The notes below the pieces were generated by a model. That model was not told the origin of the DNA. It searched no databases and saw only the letters and a list, made by a program, of their open reading frames with translations. From the NCBI RefSeq assembly GCF_963669205.1, contig NZ_OY769915.1:842001-906000 (forward strand): a DNA stretch of 64,000 nucleotides, written 5' to 3'. This stretch comes from an uncultured Roseibium sp. GTDB taxonomy: Bacteria > Pseudomonadota > Alphaproteobacteria > Rhizobiales > Stappiaceae. Of the stretch, positions 17,476 through 27,175 are shown piece after piece (the first letter of the stretch is position 1; every line of letters starts with the position of its first letter). The translations under genes were made by a program, and so were the position numbers.

Positions 17476-18006
17476 GTGAATAAGCGCGCGCTTGGTCCGG
17501 GGTTTCCGAAGCCGTCCGAAGGCCTGCCCTACCGTCCCTGTGTCGGGATCATGCTGATAAACCGGCAAGGCAAGGTCTGGATCGGCAGCCGCGACGACGG
17601 CGGCAGCACGGCCAACTACGAGTTCGCCTGGCAGATGCCGCAGGGCGGCATCGACAAGGGCGAGACACCGCTCGAGGCCGGGCGCAGGGAGCTTTACGAG
17701 GAAACCTCGATCCGGTCCGTGACGCTTCTGGAAGAGGCTCCGGAGTGGTTCGCCTATGACTATCCGCCGGAAGTCGTGCGATCGACGCGCAAGGGCAAGT
17801 ATCGCGGCCAGGCACAGAAATGGATCGCCTACCGCTTTGACGGGCAGGATGACGAGATCAATATTCTGACCCCGCCGGACGGCCATGCGGCAGAATTCGC
17901 CGAGTGGCGCTGGGAGCGCGCGGAACGCCTTCCGGACCTGATCGTGCCGTTCAAGCGGCCGGTCTATCTGCAGGTCGTTTCAGCATTTTCCCACCTGACA
18001 TCCTGA
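17476..18006 (+). CDS. rppH: RNA pyrophosphohydrolase (Nudix)
   Basis: About 176 residues. The Nudix box GGIDKGETPLEAGRRELYEE fits GX5EX7REUXEE. YRPCVGIMLINRQGKVWIG is the standard RppH opening, and QKWIAYRF and EFAEWRW follow. It removes pyrophosphate from 5'-triphosphate mRNA and triggers decay. The start is set at GTG 17476 with AGGTG just upstream; an open frame further upstream overlaps the previous gene and has no family similarity. It closes the envC-ctpA-deacetylase-rppH block. Confidence 0.92.
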   Translation: MNKRALGPGFPKPSEGLPYRPCVGIMLINRQGKVWIGSRDDGGSTANYEFAWQMPQGGIDKGETPLEAGRRELYEETSIRSVTLLEEAPEWFAYDYPPEVVRSTRKGKYRGQAQKWIAYRFDGQDDEINILTPPDGHAAEFAEWRWERAERLPDLIVPFKRPVYLQVVSAFSHLTS

Positions 18007-18216
18007 TCAGTCGCAACTGTCATCGTCAAAGCGTCAAGTTTTGAAGTTTCGTTGTCGCTTTTCAAACAGACAAGGCAAAGTTCCACCGCTAGCATCCCGC
18101 TCAAATGGATTTTCGGCACGTCGGTCGCATGCGGTTTCCGTGTCGTTCCAGGACTTGGGCAAGAGCAGGGGCACGCGTAACAGGCCGCGTGCCTTGCACG
18201 TTTAGGAGGAACGCCA

Positions 18217-19893
18217 ATGTCTTTCGGCAAGGGGCTTTCACGAAAGCCGTCCCAGCCAAAAGGGCGTCAGTTGGAAGATGCGGCCCTGAGTGAAGTTCAG
18301 GCGCTGTTGGGCGACGAGCCGCGCCGTGCCGATCTGCTGATCGAACATCTGCACAAGATACAGGATGCCTACGGCTGCCTGGAGGCACGGCACCTGAAAG
18401 CCCTGTCGGTCGAGATGAAGATGGCGCAGGCGGAAGTCTATGAAGTCGCCAGTTTCTACCACCACTTCGATATCGTTCGCGAGGAAGATCGGAAGCCTGC
18501 TCCGCTGACGATTCGTGTCTGTGACAGCGTGACCTGCTCCATCAAGGGCGCCGACGCATTGGCGGCGGCTCTTGAAAGCGGCATCGACCCGTCCCGGGTC
18601 CGGATCCAGAAAGTTCCCTGTATCGGCCGTTGTGCCGGAGCGCCGGCCGCGCAGGTCGGCAAACGTGCCGTCGACAATGCCACCGAGCTTTCCGTCCGCG
18701 CGGCCCTGTTCGAAGGGCAGACGGCGGCGGACGTGCCGGACTACATCAAGCTTGAACAGTACCAGGCGGACGGCGGCTACAAGCTGCTGGAACGGGTGCG
18801 CGCAGGCGAATTCGATGCGGCTGCCCTTGCCGACATGGCGCTGGAAGCCGGCCTGCGCGGCCTTGGCGGCGCCGGGTTTCCGACCGGCACCAAATGGAAG
18901 ATCGTCAACGATCTTCCGGGGCCGAAATACTTGACGATCAACGGCGACGAGGGCGAGCCGGGCACCTTCAAGGACCGCTTCCACCTGGAACGCGATCCGC
19001 ACCGCTTTCTGGAGGGAGCGCTGATTGCAGCGCATGCGATTTCGGCGGACCGGGTTTACCTTTACATGCGCGACGAATATCCGGCGGTCCTGGAAATCTT
19101 GGCCACCGAAATAGACGCCCTGCGCAGTGCCGGCATCATCACGGGCATCGACATCGAGCTGCGCCGCGGCGCCGGCGCTTATATCTGCGGTGAAGAGAGC
19201 GCCATGATCGAATCGATCGAGGGTAAACGCGGCCTGCCCCGGCATCGCCCGCCGTTCATCGCCCAGGTTGGCCTGTTCGGTCGCCCGACACTTAACCACA
19301 ATATCGAAACGCTCTACTGGATCCGTGACATAGTCGAAAAGGGGCCGGAGTGGTTCGCTTCGCAGGGCCGGCGGGACCACAAGGGCTTCCGGTCTTTCTC
19401 GGTTTCGGGCCGGGTGAAGGAACCCGGTGTCAAGCTGGCACCGGCCGGGATCACCATGAACGAGCTTCTGGAAGAGTTCTGCGGCGGCATGGAAGACGGC
19501 CATACCTTCAAGGCTTACCTTCCCGGTGGCGCATCGGGCGGCATCCTGCCGGCCTCGCTTGCTGACGAGCCGCTGGATTTCGGCACGCTCGACAAGCATG
19601 GCTGCTTCATCGGCAGCCACGCCATTGTCGTCTTTTCCGATCAGGATGACATGCGCGATGTTGCCCTCAACCTGATGCGCTTCTTCAAGCATGAGAGCTG
19701 CGGCCAGTGCACGCCGTGCCGGTCGGGAACGGAGAAGATGGAACATCTGCTTGCTGCCGGTGACTGGAACGAGGCAAAGATCGCGGATCTCGACGCGGTT
19801 ATGCGCTCTGCCTCCATCTGCGGCCTTGGTCAGGCAGCTCCCAATCCCGTGGCATCTGTGCTCAGGTTTTTCCCGGAGGAATTCGAAAGATGA
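18217..19893 (+). CDS. fdsB: NAD-dependent formate dehydrogenase, fused gamma-beta subunit (NuoE-NuoF type)
   Basis: 558 residues. The first part is a NuoE/FdsG thioredoxin-like [2Fe-2S] domain with cysteines in CDSVTC and PCIGRC. The second is NuoF/FdsB: RGLGGAGFPTGTKW (FMN/NADH site), GAYICGEESAMIESIEG and the [4Fe-4S] motif SCGQCTPCRSG. It passes electrons from the alpha subunit to NAD+. A fused gamma-beta subunit is known from two-subunit enzymes such as FDH1 of Methylorubrum. AGGAGG stands upstream of the ATG, and the stop overlaps the next start (ATGA). No separate fdsG gene exists here because it is fused. Confidence 0.9.
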   Translation: MSFGKGLSRKPSQPKGRQLEDAALSEVQALLGDEPRRADLLIEHLHKIQDAYGCLEARHLKALSVEMKMAQAEVYEVASFYHHFDIVREEDRKPAPLTIRVCDSVTCSIKGADALAAALESGIDPSRVRIQKVPCIGRCAGAPAAQVGKRAVDNATELSVRAALFEGQTAADVPDYIKLEQYQADGGYKLLERVRAGEFDAAALADMALEAGLRGLGGAGFPTGTKWKIVNDLPGPKYLTINGDEGEPGTFKDRFHLERDPHRFLEGALIAAHAISADRVYLYMRDEYPAVLEILATEIDALRSAGIITGIDIELRRGAGAYICGEESAMIESIEGKRGLPRHRPPFIAQVGLFGRPTLNHNIETLYWIRDIVEKGPEWFASQGRRDHKGFRSFSVSGRVKEPGVKLAPAGITMNELLEEFCGGMEDGHTFKAYLPGGASGGILPASLADEPLDFGTLDKHGCFIGSHAIVVFSDQDDMRDVALNLMRFFKHESCGQCTPCRSGTEKMEHLLAAGDWNEAKIADLDAVMRSASICGLGQAAPNPVASVLRFFPEEFER

Positions 19894-22658
19894 GCCAAAT
19901 CACTTTCTCCCTCGACGGCAAGGACGTCACCGCCCAGGATGGGGAAACCATCTGGCAGGTGGCCAAGCGCGAAGGCGTTGCGATCCCGCATCTGTGTCAC
20001 AAGGATGCCGCCGGATACAGGTCCGACGGCAATTGCCGTGCCTGCATGGTCGACATCGAAGGTGAGCGTGTGCTCGCCGCGTCGTGCATTCGCACGCCGT
20101 CGGAAGGCATGGTCGTCAAGACGGAAACGGAACGCGCGTCCAAGGCTCGGGAAATGGTGTTCGAGCTGCTGGCGGCCGATCAGCCGGACCGGGACTCCCA
20201 CCCTGATCCGGAGAGCGACTTCTGGAAATGGTCCGACGCGATCGGGGTAACCGAAAGCCGGTTTGCACCGGGTGAAAAACCGGCGCAGGACATTTCCCAC
20301 CCGGCGATCGCCGTCAATCTCGATGCCTGCATCGCCTGCAATCTGTGTGAACGCGCCTGCCGGGAAGTTCAGGTGAATGACGTGATCGGCATGGCCGATC
20401 GCGGCTCCCACACGGTCCCGGTCTTCGACTTTGCCGACCCGATGGGCATTTCCACCTGCGTGGCCTGTGGCGAGTGCGTTTCGGCATGTCCCACCGGCGC
20501 CCTGATGGAAAAGAGCCTTCTGGATGACGCGGGCAAGGTCCGTGAAATCTTTGCCGAGGAAACCGTCGACAGCGTCTGCCCGTTCTGCGGCGTCGGTTGT
20601 CTCACCTCCGTTTCGGTCAAGGACGGCGAGATCGTCAAGGTCGAGGGGCGCGACGGTCCGGCCAATGAAAACCGGCTGTGCGTCAAGGGCCGTTTCGGTT
20701 TCGATTATGTTGCAAGCCCGGAGCGGTTGACTACGCCGCTGATCCGCCGCGACGACGCACCCAAGCGCGGCGACATCTCCATGACGCTGGAGAATCACCT
20801 CGATTATTTCCGGGAAGCCACCTGGGAAGAGGCGCTGGACCGTGCTGCAGGCGGTCTGAAGGCGGCCTTCGATGCCAAGGGCGGCGCAGGCGTGGCGGGC
20901 TTCGGCTCGGCCAAGGGCTCCAACGAGGAAGCCTATCTCTTCCAGAAACTGATCCGTCAGGGTTTCCAGACCAACAATGTCGACCATTGCACGCGGCTTT
21001 GCCATGCTTCTTCCGTGGCGGCGCTGATGGAAGGCATCGGTTCCGGTGCGGTGACAGCACCGTTCAACGCCGCTGAAGATGCCGATTGCATGATTGTCAT
21101 CGGGGCACGCCCGGCACAGAACCATCCCGTCGCTGCGACCTACATCAAGCAGGCTGCAAAGAAGGGCACCAAACTGATCGTGATGGATCCGCGCGGCCAG
21201 GATCTGATGCGGCATGCGGATTACGGGTTGAAGTTCAAGCCGGGCACCGATGTCGCGATGCTGAACGCGATCCTCAACGTGATCATCACCGAGGGTCTCT
21301 ATGACAGCCAGTACATTGCCGCGCATGTCGATGGTTTCGAAGCGCTCGCCGAGAAGATCCGCGAATTCACACCCGAGGCGATGGAACCGGTCTGCGGCAT
21401 CGACGCGCAGACCCTGCGCGAGGTCGCTCGCCTGTATGCGACCAGTGCCAGGTCCATCATATTCTGGGGCATGGGCGTTTCGCAGCATGTTCACGGCACC
21501 GACAATGTCCGCTGCCTGATCGCAATGGCGCTGACGACCGGCCAGATCGGCCGGCCCGGCACCGGGCTGCATCCCTTGCGCGGTCAGAACAACGTTCAGG
21601 GCGCCTCCGACGCGGGTCTCATCCCGATGGTCTTCCCCGACTACCGGTCCGTCGAAAATGCGGACATCCGGGGCGAATACGAAGATGCCTGGGGCCGGAC
21701 GCTTGATCCGGTGCGCGGGCTCACCGTCGTCGAGATCATGAACGACATCCTGGCCGGCGGCATCGAGGCCATGTTCGTGCAGGGTGAAAACCCGGCCATG
21801 TCCGACCCGGACCAGACCCATGCCCGCAAGGCGCTGTCTTCGCTGAAGCATCTCGTCGTTCAGGACATTTTCCTGACCGAAACCGCGTGGCATGCCGACG
21901 TCATTCTTCCCGCATCCGCACATGCGGAAAAGCTCGGCACCTACACCAACACCAACCGTCAGGTGCAGATCGGCCGTCCTTGTGTTCCCATGCCCGGAGA
22001 GGCACGCGCCGACTGGCAGATCATGATCGAGATAGCCAACCGCCTGGGCCTTAACTGGACCTATGACGGCGTTCCGGCAATCTACGAGGAAATGCGCTCG
22101 CACATGGCGTCGCTCAACAACATTTCCTGGGACCGGCTCGAGAACGATGGAACCGTGACCTATCCGGCCGACGCGCCGGACAAGCCCGGAAACGAGATCC
22201 TGTTCGGCCAGTCCTTCCCGACCGCGGACGGTCGCGGCAAGATCGTGCCGACGGACCTGGTGCCGCCGGACGAACTGCCGGACGAAGACTTCCCGCTGGT
22301 GCTCACCACGGGCCGGATGCTGGAGCACTGGCACACCGGCGCGATGACGCGCCGCGCCGCGGTGCTCGACGCCATCGAGCCGGAGCCGGTGGTTTCCATG
22401 AACCCGCGCGACATCAAGCTTGCAGGCCTAGAAATCGGCCAGCAGGTGACTGTTGAAACCCGGCGCGGCGCGATCTCGCTGACCCTGCGCGCCGACCGCG
22501 ACGTGTCCAGCGGCATGCTGTTCATTCCGTTCTGCTTCTTCGAAGCGCCCGCCAACTTCCTGACCAACCCGCAGCTTGACCCGTTCGGCAAGATACCGGA
22601 GTTCAAGTTCTGCGCCGCGCGGATCGGACCGGCCGAACACCGCCAGGCGGCGGAGTGA
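19890..22658 (+). CDS. fdsA: Formate dehydrogenase catalytic alpha subunit (Mo/W-bis-MGD)
   Basis: 922 residues. N-terminal NuoG-like [2Fe-2S] domain (CHKDAAGYRSDGNCRACMVD), two ferredoxin-type [4Fe-4S] motifs (CIACNLCERAC and CVACGECVSACP), then the molybdopterin oxidoreductase part with CPFCGVGC plus CVKGRFG. The metal ligand is Cys371 in HCTRLCHASS, where E. coli FdhF has selenocysteine. Tail: molydop-binding domain (VLTTGRMLEHWHTGAMTRR). It oxidises formate to CO2 in the cytoplasm with the upstream subunit. No fdsC or fdsD follows; a strong terminator does, so chaperones must be elsewhere. Mo versus W cannot be read from sequence. Confidence 0.93.
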   Translation: MSQITFSLDGKDVTAQDGETIWQVAKREGVAIPHLCHKDAAGYRSDGNCRACMVDIEGERVLAASCIRTPSEGMVVKTETERASKAREMVFELLAADQPDRDSHPDPESDFWKWSDAIGVTESRFAPGEKPAQDISHPAIAVNLDACIACNLCERACREVQVNDVIGMADRGSHTVPVFDFADPMGISTCVACGECVSACPTGALMEKSLLDDAGKVREIFAEETVDSVCPFCGVGCLTSVSVKDGEIVKVEGRDGPANENRLCVKGRFGFDYVASPERLTTPLIRRDDAPKRGDISMTLENHLDYFREATWEEALDRAAGGLKAAFDAKGGAGVAGFGSAKGSNEEAYLFQKLIRQGFQTNNVDHCTRLCHASSVAALMEGIGSGAVTAPFNAAEDADCMIVIGARPAQNHPVAATYIKQAAKKGTKLIVMDPRGQDLMRHADYGLKFKPGTDVAMLNAILNVIITEGLYDSQYIAAHVDGFEALAEKIREFTPEAMEPVCGIDAQTLREVARLYATSARSIIFWGMGVSQHVHGTDNVRCLIAMALTTGQIGRPGTGLHPLRGQNNVQGASDAGLIPMVFPDYRSVENADIRGEYEDAWGRTLDPVRGLTVVEIMNDILAGGIEAMFVQGENPAMSDPDQTHARKALSSLKHLVVQDIFLTETAWHADVILPASAHAEKLGTYTNTNRQVQIGRPCVPMPGEARADWQIMIEIANRLGLNWTYDGVPAIYEEMRSHMASLNNISWDRLENDGTVTYPADAPDKPGNEILFGQSFPTADGRGKIVPTDLVPPDELPDEDFPLVLTTGRMLEHWHTGAMTRRAAVLDAIEPEPVVSMNPRDIKLAGLEIGQQVTVETRRGAISLTLRADRDVSSGMLFIPFCFFEAPANFLTNPQLDPFGKIPEFKFCAARIGPAEHRQAAE

Positions 22659-22666
22659 CAAACCAG

Positions 22667-22692
22667 AAAAGGCGGCCGGTGGCCGCCTTTTT
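22667..22692. terminator. Bidirectional intrinsic terminator
   Basis: A perfect 10-bp stem, AAAGGCGGCC at 22668-22677 with GGCCGCCTTT at 22681-22690, has loop GGT with A- and T-runs on the two sides. It separates the formate dehydrogenase operon from the convergent gene at 22726-24915 and could serve both strands. Confidence 0.85.
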
Positions 22693-22725
22693 CATTTTCA
22701 TCGAACGAACGGAAACGCTTCCGCC

Positions 22726-24915
22726 TCAATTCGCCTCGATCTTCACGTTGAGGAGGTCGGGCAGGGTCTGCGGTGCTGCCATGCTGCCGAGGATCTGAGC
22801 CAACGGCACCGGGTTCGGCGGGGTCAGCGTGATCTTCAGGTCTTTCGGGTCATTCAGGAACTTTGATGCCGCATCGCTGACCATCTTTGTGAAGGCTTCG
22901 TTCTGGATCGGTGCGGTGGCTCCCGCTGCCTGGGCGATAAGCGCCTGCTTCAGAGCTTCCTGCGGAATGCCCTGGGCCTCGGAGATGAACTTGAGGCCGT
23001 TCCCGGTCAGCCCGGCATCGTTGAAGGTGATGGAGGCATCGACGAACTGGGCCGAGATCGCCGCAAGCTGGCCTTGCCCTTCCGGGTCCTCGAACAGCGC
23101 CTTCGGAACGTTGGCGAACCGGAGGGAGGCCTCAGCCCGGCCGACACCTTCAATGTCGATCATCAGGCGTTCCAGCCGCAGGTCCTGTGTTGCCTCATCC
23201 CAGTAAAGACGCGCTTCGTCGGACCAGACGATCGTTTCCAGACCAAGACCCTGGAACAGGGCCTGTGCCTGTGGATCCTGAATCGCCTTTACAGGAATGC
23301 GCAGGCCGTCGGTCTTGGAGAAAAGGCTGGTCGGAATCGGCGGGACCGTGGTCGACACGGTTGTTTCGAGCTTGCCGAGCGCGGTCTGGCCGATCTGCGG
23401 AATGTTGACCTCAAGGCCTTCGAGCTCATAACCGAGCGACCTCGGCATGAAAGCCCGGGCGACTTCCAGCGGGTTGTTTTCGCCGTAGGCCGGATCGGAC
23501 ATCAGCTTGCCGATGACGCCTTCCATGGGGGCATAATCGGCGAACTCGATGTCGCCAATCGCGGCCCAGTCCAGTTTGGCGGAAACGCCTTCCGGCAAGT
23601 TGGGAGCATCCAGACCGACCAGCATCATTTCACCGATGCCGTTCGAACTGATGTCGGTCATTGCCATTTCCTTGATCTTGATCGCCGACTCCAGACCCGG
23701 GCCAAGCGGAAAGATCACGGACACGCCGCTGATGCGCGCATCGGCAAAGCCGAAAGACCGGTAGAACTGGAACACATTGGTGATCAGTTCTTCCGGCCCC
23801 GGTGCCTGTTTGTTGAAGACCTGGTCCATGAGCTGCAGGACATTGTTGTCGCGTTTGACGATGGTTGCCTTGTCGAGCGTTGCCTTTTCGGCCTCGATCG
23901 TCAGGGCGACGCCCTCCGCGATTTCCTGGCTGGACTTGTAGTCGACAGCCGATCCCGACCCGATCAGCGTCTTTTCCTCGCCGGTTTCGGCAACAGACGG
24001 ATCGAAGAGATCGATCATGCTCTTGATGTCGATGTCGCTGTAGATGGTTTTGCCCTGGCTGGTCGTCTGTGCAAGCATCTGCCCCGACGCCGGTTCGAGC
24101 GTACTGAGATTCTGCGTCATCCGGTCGATCGAGTATTCCGCGATGCGCCCGTCCCGGGCACCGGACATCAGATAGCCATCCATCTGGATGGTGCCTGTAA
24201 GCACCGCGACCTCTTTGCCGTCCTCCGTCGCATAGGCCTCGATGGTAACGCCGGTGCTGTCCACCTTCACCTTATCGTAGGACGTCAGAAGCGTGGCCTT
24301 GACGAACGGGAGCCAGCTGCTGGCCCGTTTGGCCGGATCATCGGCCGGGATCTCGGGGAGGACGAAGTCATAGTTGGTCGCTGAAATGCCGGACATGCGG
24401 CCATCGACCTTGAGGCGGCCCTTGCTCTCTCTCGCGCCTTCGATCAGGAGCTGGGAATCGTCGGCGTAGACCCAGCTCTCCGACGTGAAACTGTTGTTGT
24501 CATGCGTCAACCCGGTGATCGTGACTGACGGCGAGCTGAACGACAGCGAATAGGTGATATCCTCCAGCTTGGATGGATCGATCGCGGCCGCCCCGTCATT
24601 GCCCGTGACGTTGGTCTCCTCGACGGGAAAATCCTTGAGTACGCCGCTGAAGGTGAGTTTGCTGTCCGTCAGCGTCAGCGTATCGCTGCCCGCGTCGTAG
24701 TCGACAGATCCGTTTTCAAACTCCAGCCCCAGATTTTTCAATCCTTCGACATACGCGTCAAACGCGGCCTTGCCCGTATCTTGTGCAAGGGCGGTCCCGG
24801 ACATGAGCGCAAGCGCGGTGCTGAAGGACAATAGCCTGGCACGTGCTTTGAACGACGGCGAGTTTTCAGCGGAGGCGGCTTTAAAAATCAATGTTTTGGC
24901 TCCAAATCGGATCAT
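22726..24915 (-). CDS. Exported protein of unknown function
   Basis: 729 residues. The N-terminus has a long basic stretch then a signal peptide (RLLSFSTALALMSGTALAQ). The rest has alternating beta-rich segments and short helices with many DxDT and GxS turns, for example VDYDAGSDTLTLTDSKLTF and IDIEGVGRAEASLRF, reminiscent of large beta-sheet periplasmic proteins. No cysteine-rich or catalytic motif is visible, and I do not recognise a named domain. It is transcribed toward the formate dehydrogenase terminator and lies 115 bp downstream of queG on the same strand, so co-transcription is possible. The start at 24915 gives an unusually long n-region; a shorter non-ATG start cannot be excluded. 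Confidence 0.7.
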   Translation of the reverse strand: MIRFGAKTLIFKAASAENSPSFKARARLLSFSTALALMSGTALAQDTGKAAFDAYVEGLKNLGLEFENGSVDYDAGSDTLTLTDSKLTFSGVLKDFPVEETNVTGNDGAAAIDPSKLEDITYSLSFSSPSVTITGLTHDNNSFTSESWVYADDSQLLIEGARESKGRLKVDGRMSGISATNYDFVLPEIPADDPAKRASSWLPFVKATLLTSYDKVKVDSTGVTIEAYATEDGKEVAVLTGTIQMDGYLMSGARDGRIAEYSIDRMTQNLSTLEPASGQMLAQTTSQGKTIYSDIDIKSMIDLFDPSVAETGEEKTLIGSGSAVDYKSSQEIAEGVALTIEAEKATLDKATIVKRDNNVLQLMDQVFNKQAPGPEELITNVFQFYRSFGFADARISGVSVIFPLGPGLESAIKIKEMAMTDISSNGIGEMMLVGLDAPNLPEGVSAKLDWAAIGDIEFADYAPMEGVIGKLMSDPAYGENNPLEVARAFMPRSLGYELEGLEVNIPQIGQTALGKLETTVSTTVPPIPTSLFSKTDGLRIPVKAIQDPQAQALFQGLGLETIVWSDEARLYWDEATQDLRLERLMIDIEGVGRAEASLRFANVPKALFEDPEGQGQLAAISAQFVDASITFNDAGLTGNGLKFISEAQGIPQEALKQALIAQAAGATAPIQNEAFTKMVSDAASKFLNDPKDLKITLTPPNPVPLAQILGSMAAPQTLPDLLNVKIEAN

Positions 24916-25030
24916 CGGACTGAACCGTCGGACGACGGTCGATTACGATATAGGGGGCTGTCATTGGCCATACCATGACTATGACCCATTCTTTTGGTGA
25001 CGTCGAATCGTGCTGCGTAAAAGTGCGGAT

Positions 25031-26179
25031 CTAGGACACCCATTCCTCACGGACCTGGCTGTCGGTTTCAAGGCTCTGCGCAAGATCTCTTCGCGCCGTC
25101 CACGCGTCTTCGGGTGCAAGCTGCCGGTAGGCCCACACGGCTGCACCCCGGACCGTCGGATCCGGATCGCCGAGCAGCGTCTCGACCTTGGCCAGAAGGT
25201 GAGAAAGGCCGGAATTGCCTGCGGCAATCAGCACATTTCGCAGAAAGCGGTTGCGGCCGATCCGCTTGAGCGGAGATCCGGCAAAGAGCTTGCGGAAGGC
25301 GGCATCATCGAGATCGAGCAGATCGGCGAGGTCCGGATTGGTCAGGTCGTCACGCGCGATGAGCTTCGCCTCGCTTGCCGCCTGCGCGAACTTGTTCCAC
25401 GGGCAGGCGGCAAGGCAATCGTCGCAGCCATAGATCCGGTTTCCGATCGGCTTGCGGAACGCATGCGGGATGGGACCGTGATGTTCGATCGTCAGATACG
25501 AGATGCAGCGCCTTGCATCGAGCTGATAGGGCGCCGGAAAGGCGTCCGTCGGACAACTGTCGAGGCAGGCCCTGCAACTGCCGCAATGATCGTGTTCAGA
25601 AGTGCTTGGCGGCAATTCCAGCGTCGTGAAGATCGACCCCAGAAAGAACCAAGACCCCAGTTCGCGCGAAACCAGGTTGGTGTGTTTCCCCTGCCAGCCG
25701 AGACCGGCTGCGTGCGCGAGCGGTTTTTCCATGACGGGCGCCGTGTCGACGAAAACCTTGACGTCGCCTCCGGCTCTTGAAACCAGAAAGGCAGCCAGTT
25801 CCTTCAGCCGCCCCTTGATCACGTCGTGATAGTCGCGATGTCTGGCATAGACCGAGATTCCGGCTGATCCGGGATCCTCCAGATGCGCCAGCGGGTGGTT
25901 GTCCGGGGCATCGCCGGGTCCGTAGTTCATGGCAAGCATGAGAACCGATCGCACCTCCGGCCACAGGGCGCGGGGAGACGCGCGGCGGCTCTCCGTCTCC
26001 TGCATCCAGTCCATCGTTCCGTGGTACCCGTGCTCCAGGAACGCGCGCAATTGCTCTTTCGCCGCAGGGATGCTGTCGGCGGCCGCAACGCGCAGTCCGG
26101 CAAAGCCCAGGGCTTCGGCCTTTTGTTCCAGTGCGGTCAGCAGCTTTCGGGTTCTTGTGTCCAAGGGTGTTGGCGGCAC
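25031..26179 (-). CDS. queG: Epoxyqueuosine reductase QueG
   Basis: 382 residues. The iron-sulfur motifs HCGSCRACLDSCPTDAF and YGCDDCLAACPWNKF bind two [4Fe-4S] clusters. The N-terminal half holds the cobalamin-binding region with VDTAPVMEKPLAHAAGLGWQ and GKHTNLVS (contiguous in the protein). A HEAT-like repeat tail includes DPDPTVRGAAVWAYRQL. It carries out the last step of queuosine synthesis in tRNA, reducing epoxyqueuosine. Length and all Cys match the family. The start is ATG 26179. Confidence 0.95.
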   Translation of the reverse strand: MPPTPLDTRTRKLLTALEQKAEALGFAGLRVAAADSIPAAKEQLRAFLEHGYHGTMDWMQETESRRASPRALWPEVRSVLMLAMNYGPGDAPDNHPLAHLEDPGSAGISVYARHRDYHDVIKGRLKELAAFLVSRAGGDVKVFVDTAPVMEKPLAHAAGLGWQGKHTNLVSRELGSWFFLGSIFTTLELPPSTSEHDHCGSCRACLDSCPTDAFPAPYQLDARRCISYLTIEHHGPIPHAFRKPIGNRIYGCDDCLAACPWNKFAQAASEAKLIARDDLTNPDLADLLDLDDAAFRKLFAGSPLKRIGRNRFLRNVLIAAGNSGLSHLLAKVETLLGDPDPTVRGAAVWAYRQLAPEDAWTARRDLAQSLETDSQVREEWVS

Positions 26180-26249
26180 GGGTTGGGACCGGTTTGAGGA
26201 CAGGAAACGCCTGATCCGGAGCGCGTGACCATTGTTGCAGGCAAGTGCC

Positions 26250-26295
26250 AGGGTCAGGACCTACCAATTCATCCAAATTAATGAGTCCTGACCCT
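26250..26295. repeat. Palindromic repeat with perfect 11-bp arms
   Basis: AGGGTCAGGAC at 26249-26260 region (arm 26250-26260) is exactly complementary to GTCCTGACCCT at 26285-26295, with a 24-nt AT-rich loop. It lies between the queG start and the GST stop; the right arm reaches into the GST stop codon. No T-run on either side, so a REP-like or MITE-like element is likelier than a terminator. Confidence 0.7.
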
Positions 26296-26986
26296 AAAAA
26301 TCAAGGTCCGCGTAAGAAGCGGCCGGGGGCATGCCCAGAACTTTCTCGCCGAGAAGGGGGCGCATGCACGGACGCGACTTCACCCGGGCGTACCAGCTTT
26401 TGACGTCTGTCTCGTTGCTCCAGGGGACTTCGCCCAAATAGTCGGCACAGGACAGGCCTGCCGCGAGCGCGAAATCGGCAAAGGACAGCCGGTCGCCTGC
26501 CAGCCAGCGGCGCGAGGCAACCAGGTAGCCGAAGTATTTCAGATGATGATGGATGTTGGCCCGGGCAACACGCAGCGCCGCGGAATCCGGTTCACCACCG
26601 CCGGCCGACTTGGGCATGATCTGCTTGTAGATGCGTTCACGCACCAGGTGTCCGACCACTTCCTGATCGAATTTCACCAGGCTCCACTCGACGAGGCGCC
26701 GCGTTTCGGCACGCGCTTCTGGATGGTCGGGCATGAGCCGCCGGTCGGTGAGTGCATAGCCGCGCGTTTCGTCGAGATATTCCATGATCGGGCCGGGGCC
26801 GCAGATGGCCGGACCGTCATTTTCGACAAGAACCGGAACGGTTCCGGCGGCATTGAGCACCAGAAGCTCCTGCGGCCGGTCCCACGGTTCGACGTGACGC
26901 TCCTCGAAGGCGGCGCCGTATTCGCTCAGGACAAGGCGAATGAATCGGGACGACGGCGAAAAAGGGTGATGGTAAAGCGTGAGCAT
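26294..26986 (-). CDS. Glutathione S-transferase family protein
   Basis: 230 residues from ATG 26986 (MLTLYHHPFSPSSR), the usual start of the thioredoxin-like N-domain. GTVPVLVENDGPAICGPGPIMEYLDE holds the cis-Pro and the glutathione-binding Ser/Gly-type segment (contiguous pieces), and the helical C-domain contains WLAGDRLSFADFALAAGLS. The frame is open 20 codons further upstream (27046), but that part is not family-like. It is divergent from uppP. The specific substrate is unknown; the stop codon is touched by the palindromic element at 26250-26295. Confidence 0.88.
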   Translation of the reverse strand: MLTLYHHPFSPSSRFIRLVLSEYGAAFEERHVEPWDRPQELLVLNAAGTVPVLVENDGPAICGPGPIMEYLDETRGYALTDRRLMPDHPEARAETRRLVEWSLVKFDQEVVGHLVRERIYKQIMPKSAGGGEPDSAALRVARANIHHHLKYFGYLVASRRWLAGDRLSFADFALAAGLSCADYLGEVPWSNETDVKSWYARVKSRPCMRPLLGEKVLGMPPAASYADLDF

Positions 26987-27175
26987 GAAAGGGTTTAGAG
27001 CCCGAACTGTGGCAAGACTAAGAATTCTTGAACCAGTTTGCCTCACATATGGTTATCAAGGGTTTGACGCGGGGAAATTGGTCCTGCAAATAAGCAGCTG
27101 CCGCGCAAATGTCCGGCCGTGATTGATCGCGGGTCCGGCCTCATTTTTATTACGCCTGCTGGAGAAAAAGATCCA

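Noticed and set aside
19830..22334. An 834-codon open frame opposite the formate dehydrogenase alpha gene
   Set aside because: Antisense shadow of a clear molybdoenzyme gene; no recognisable domain.
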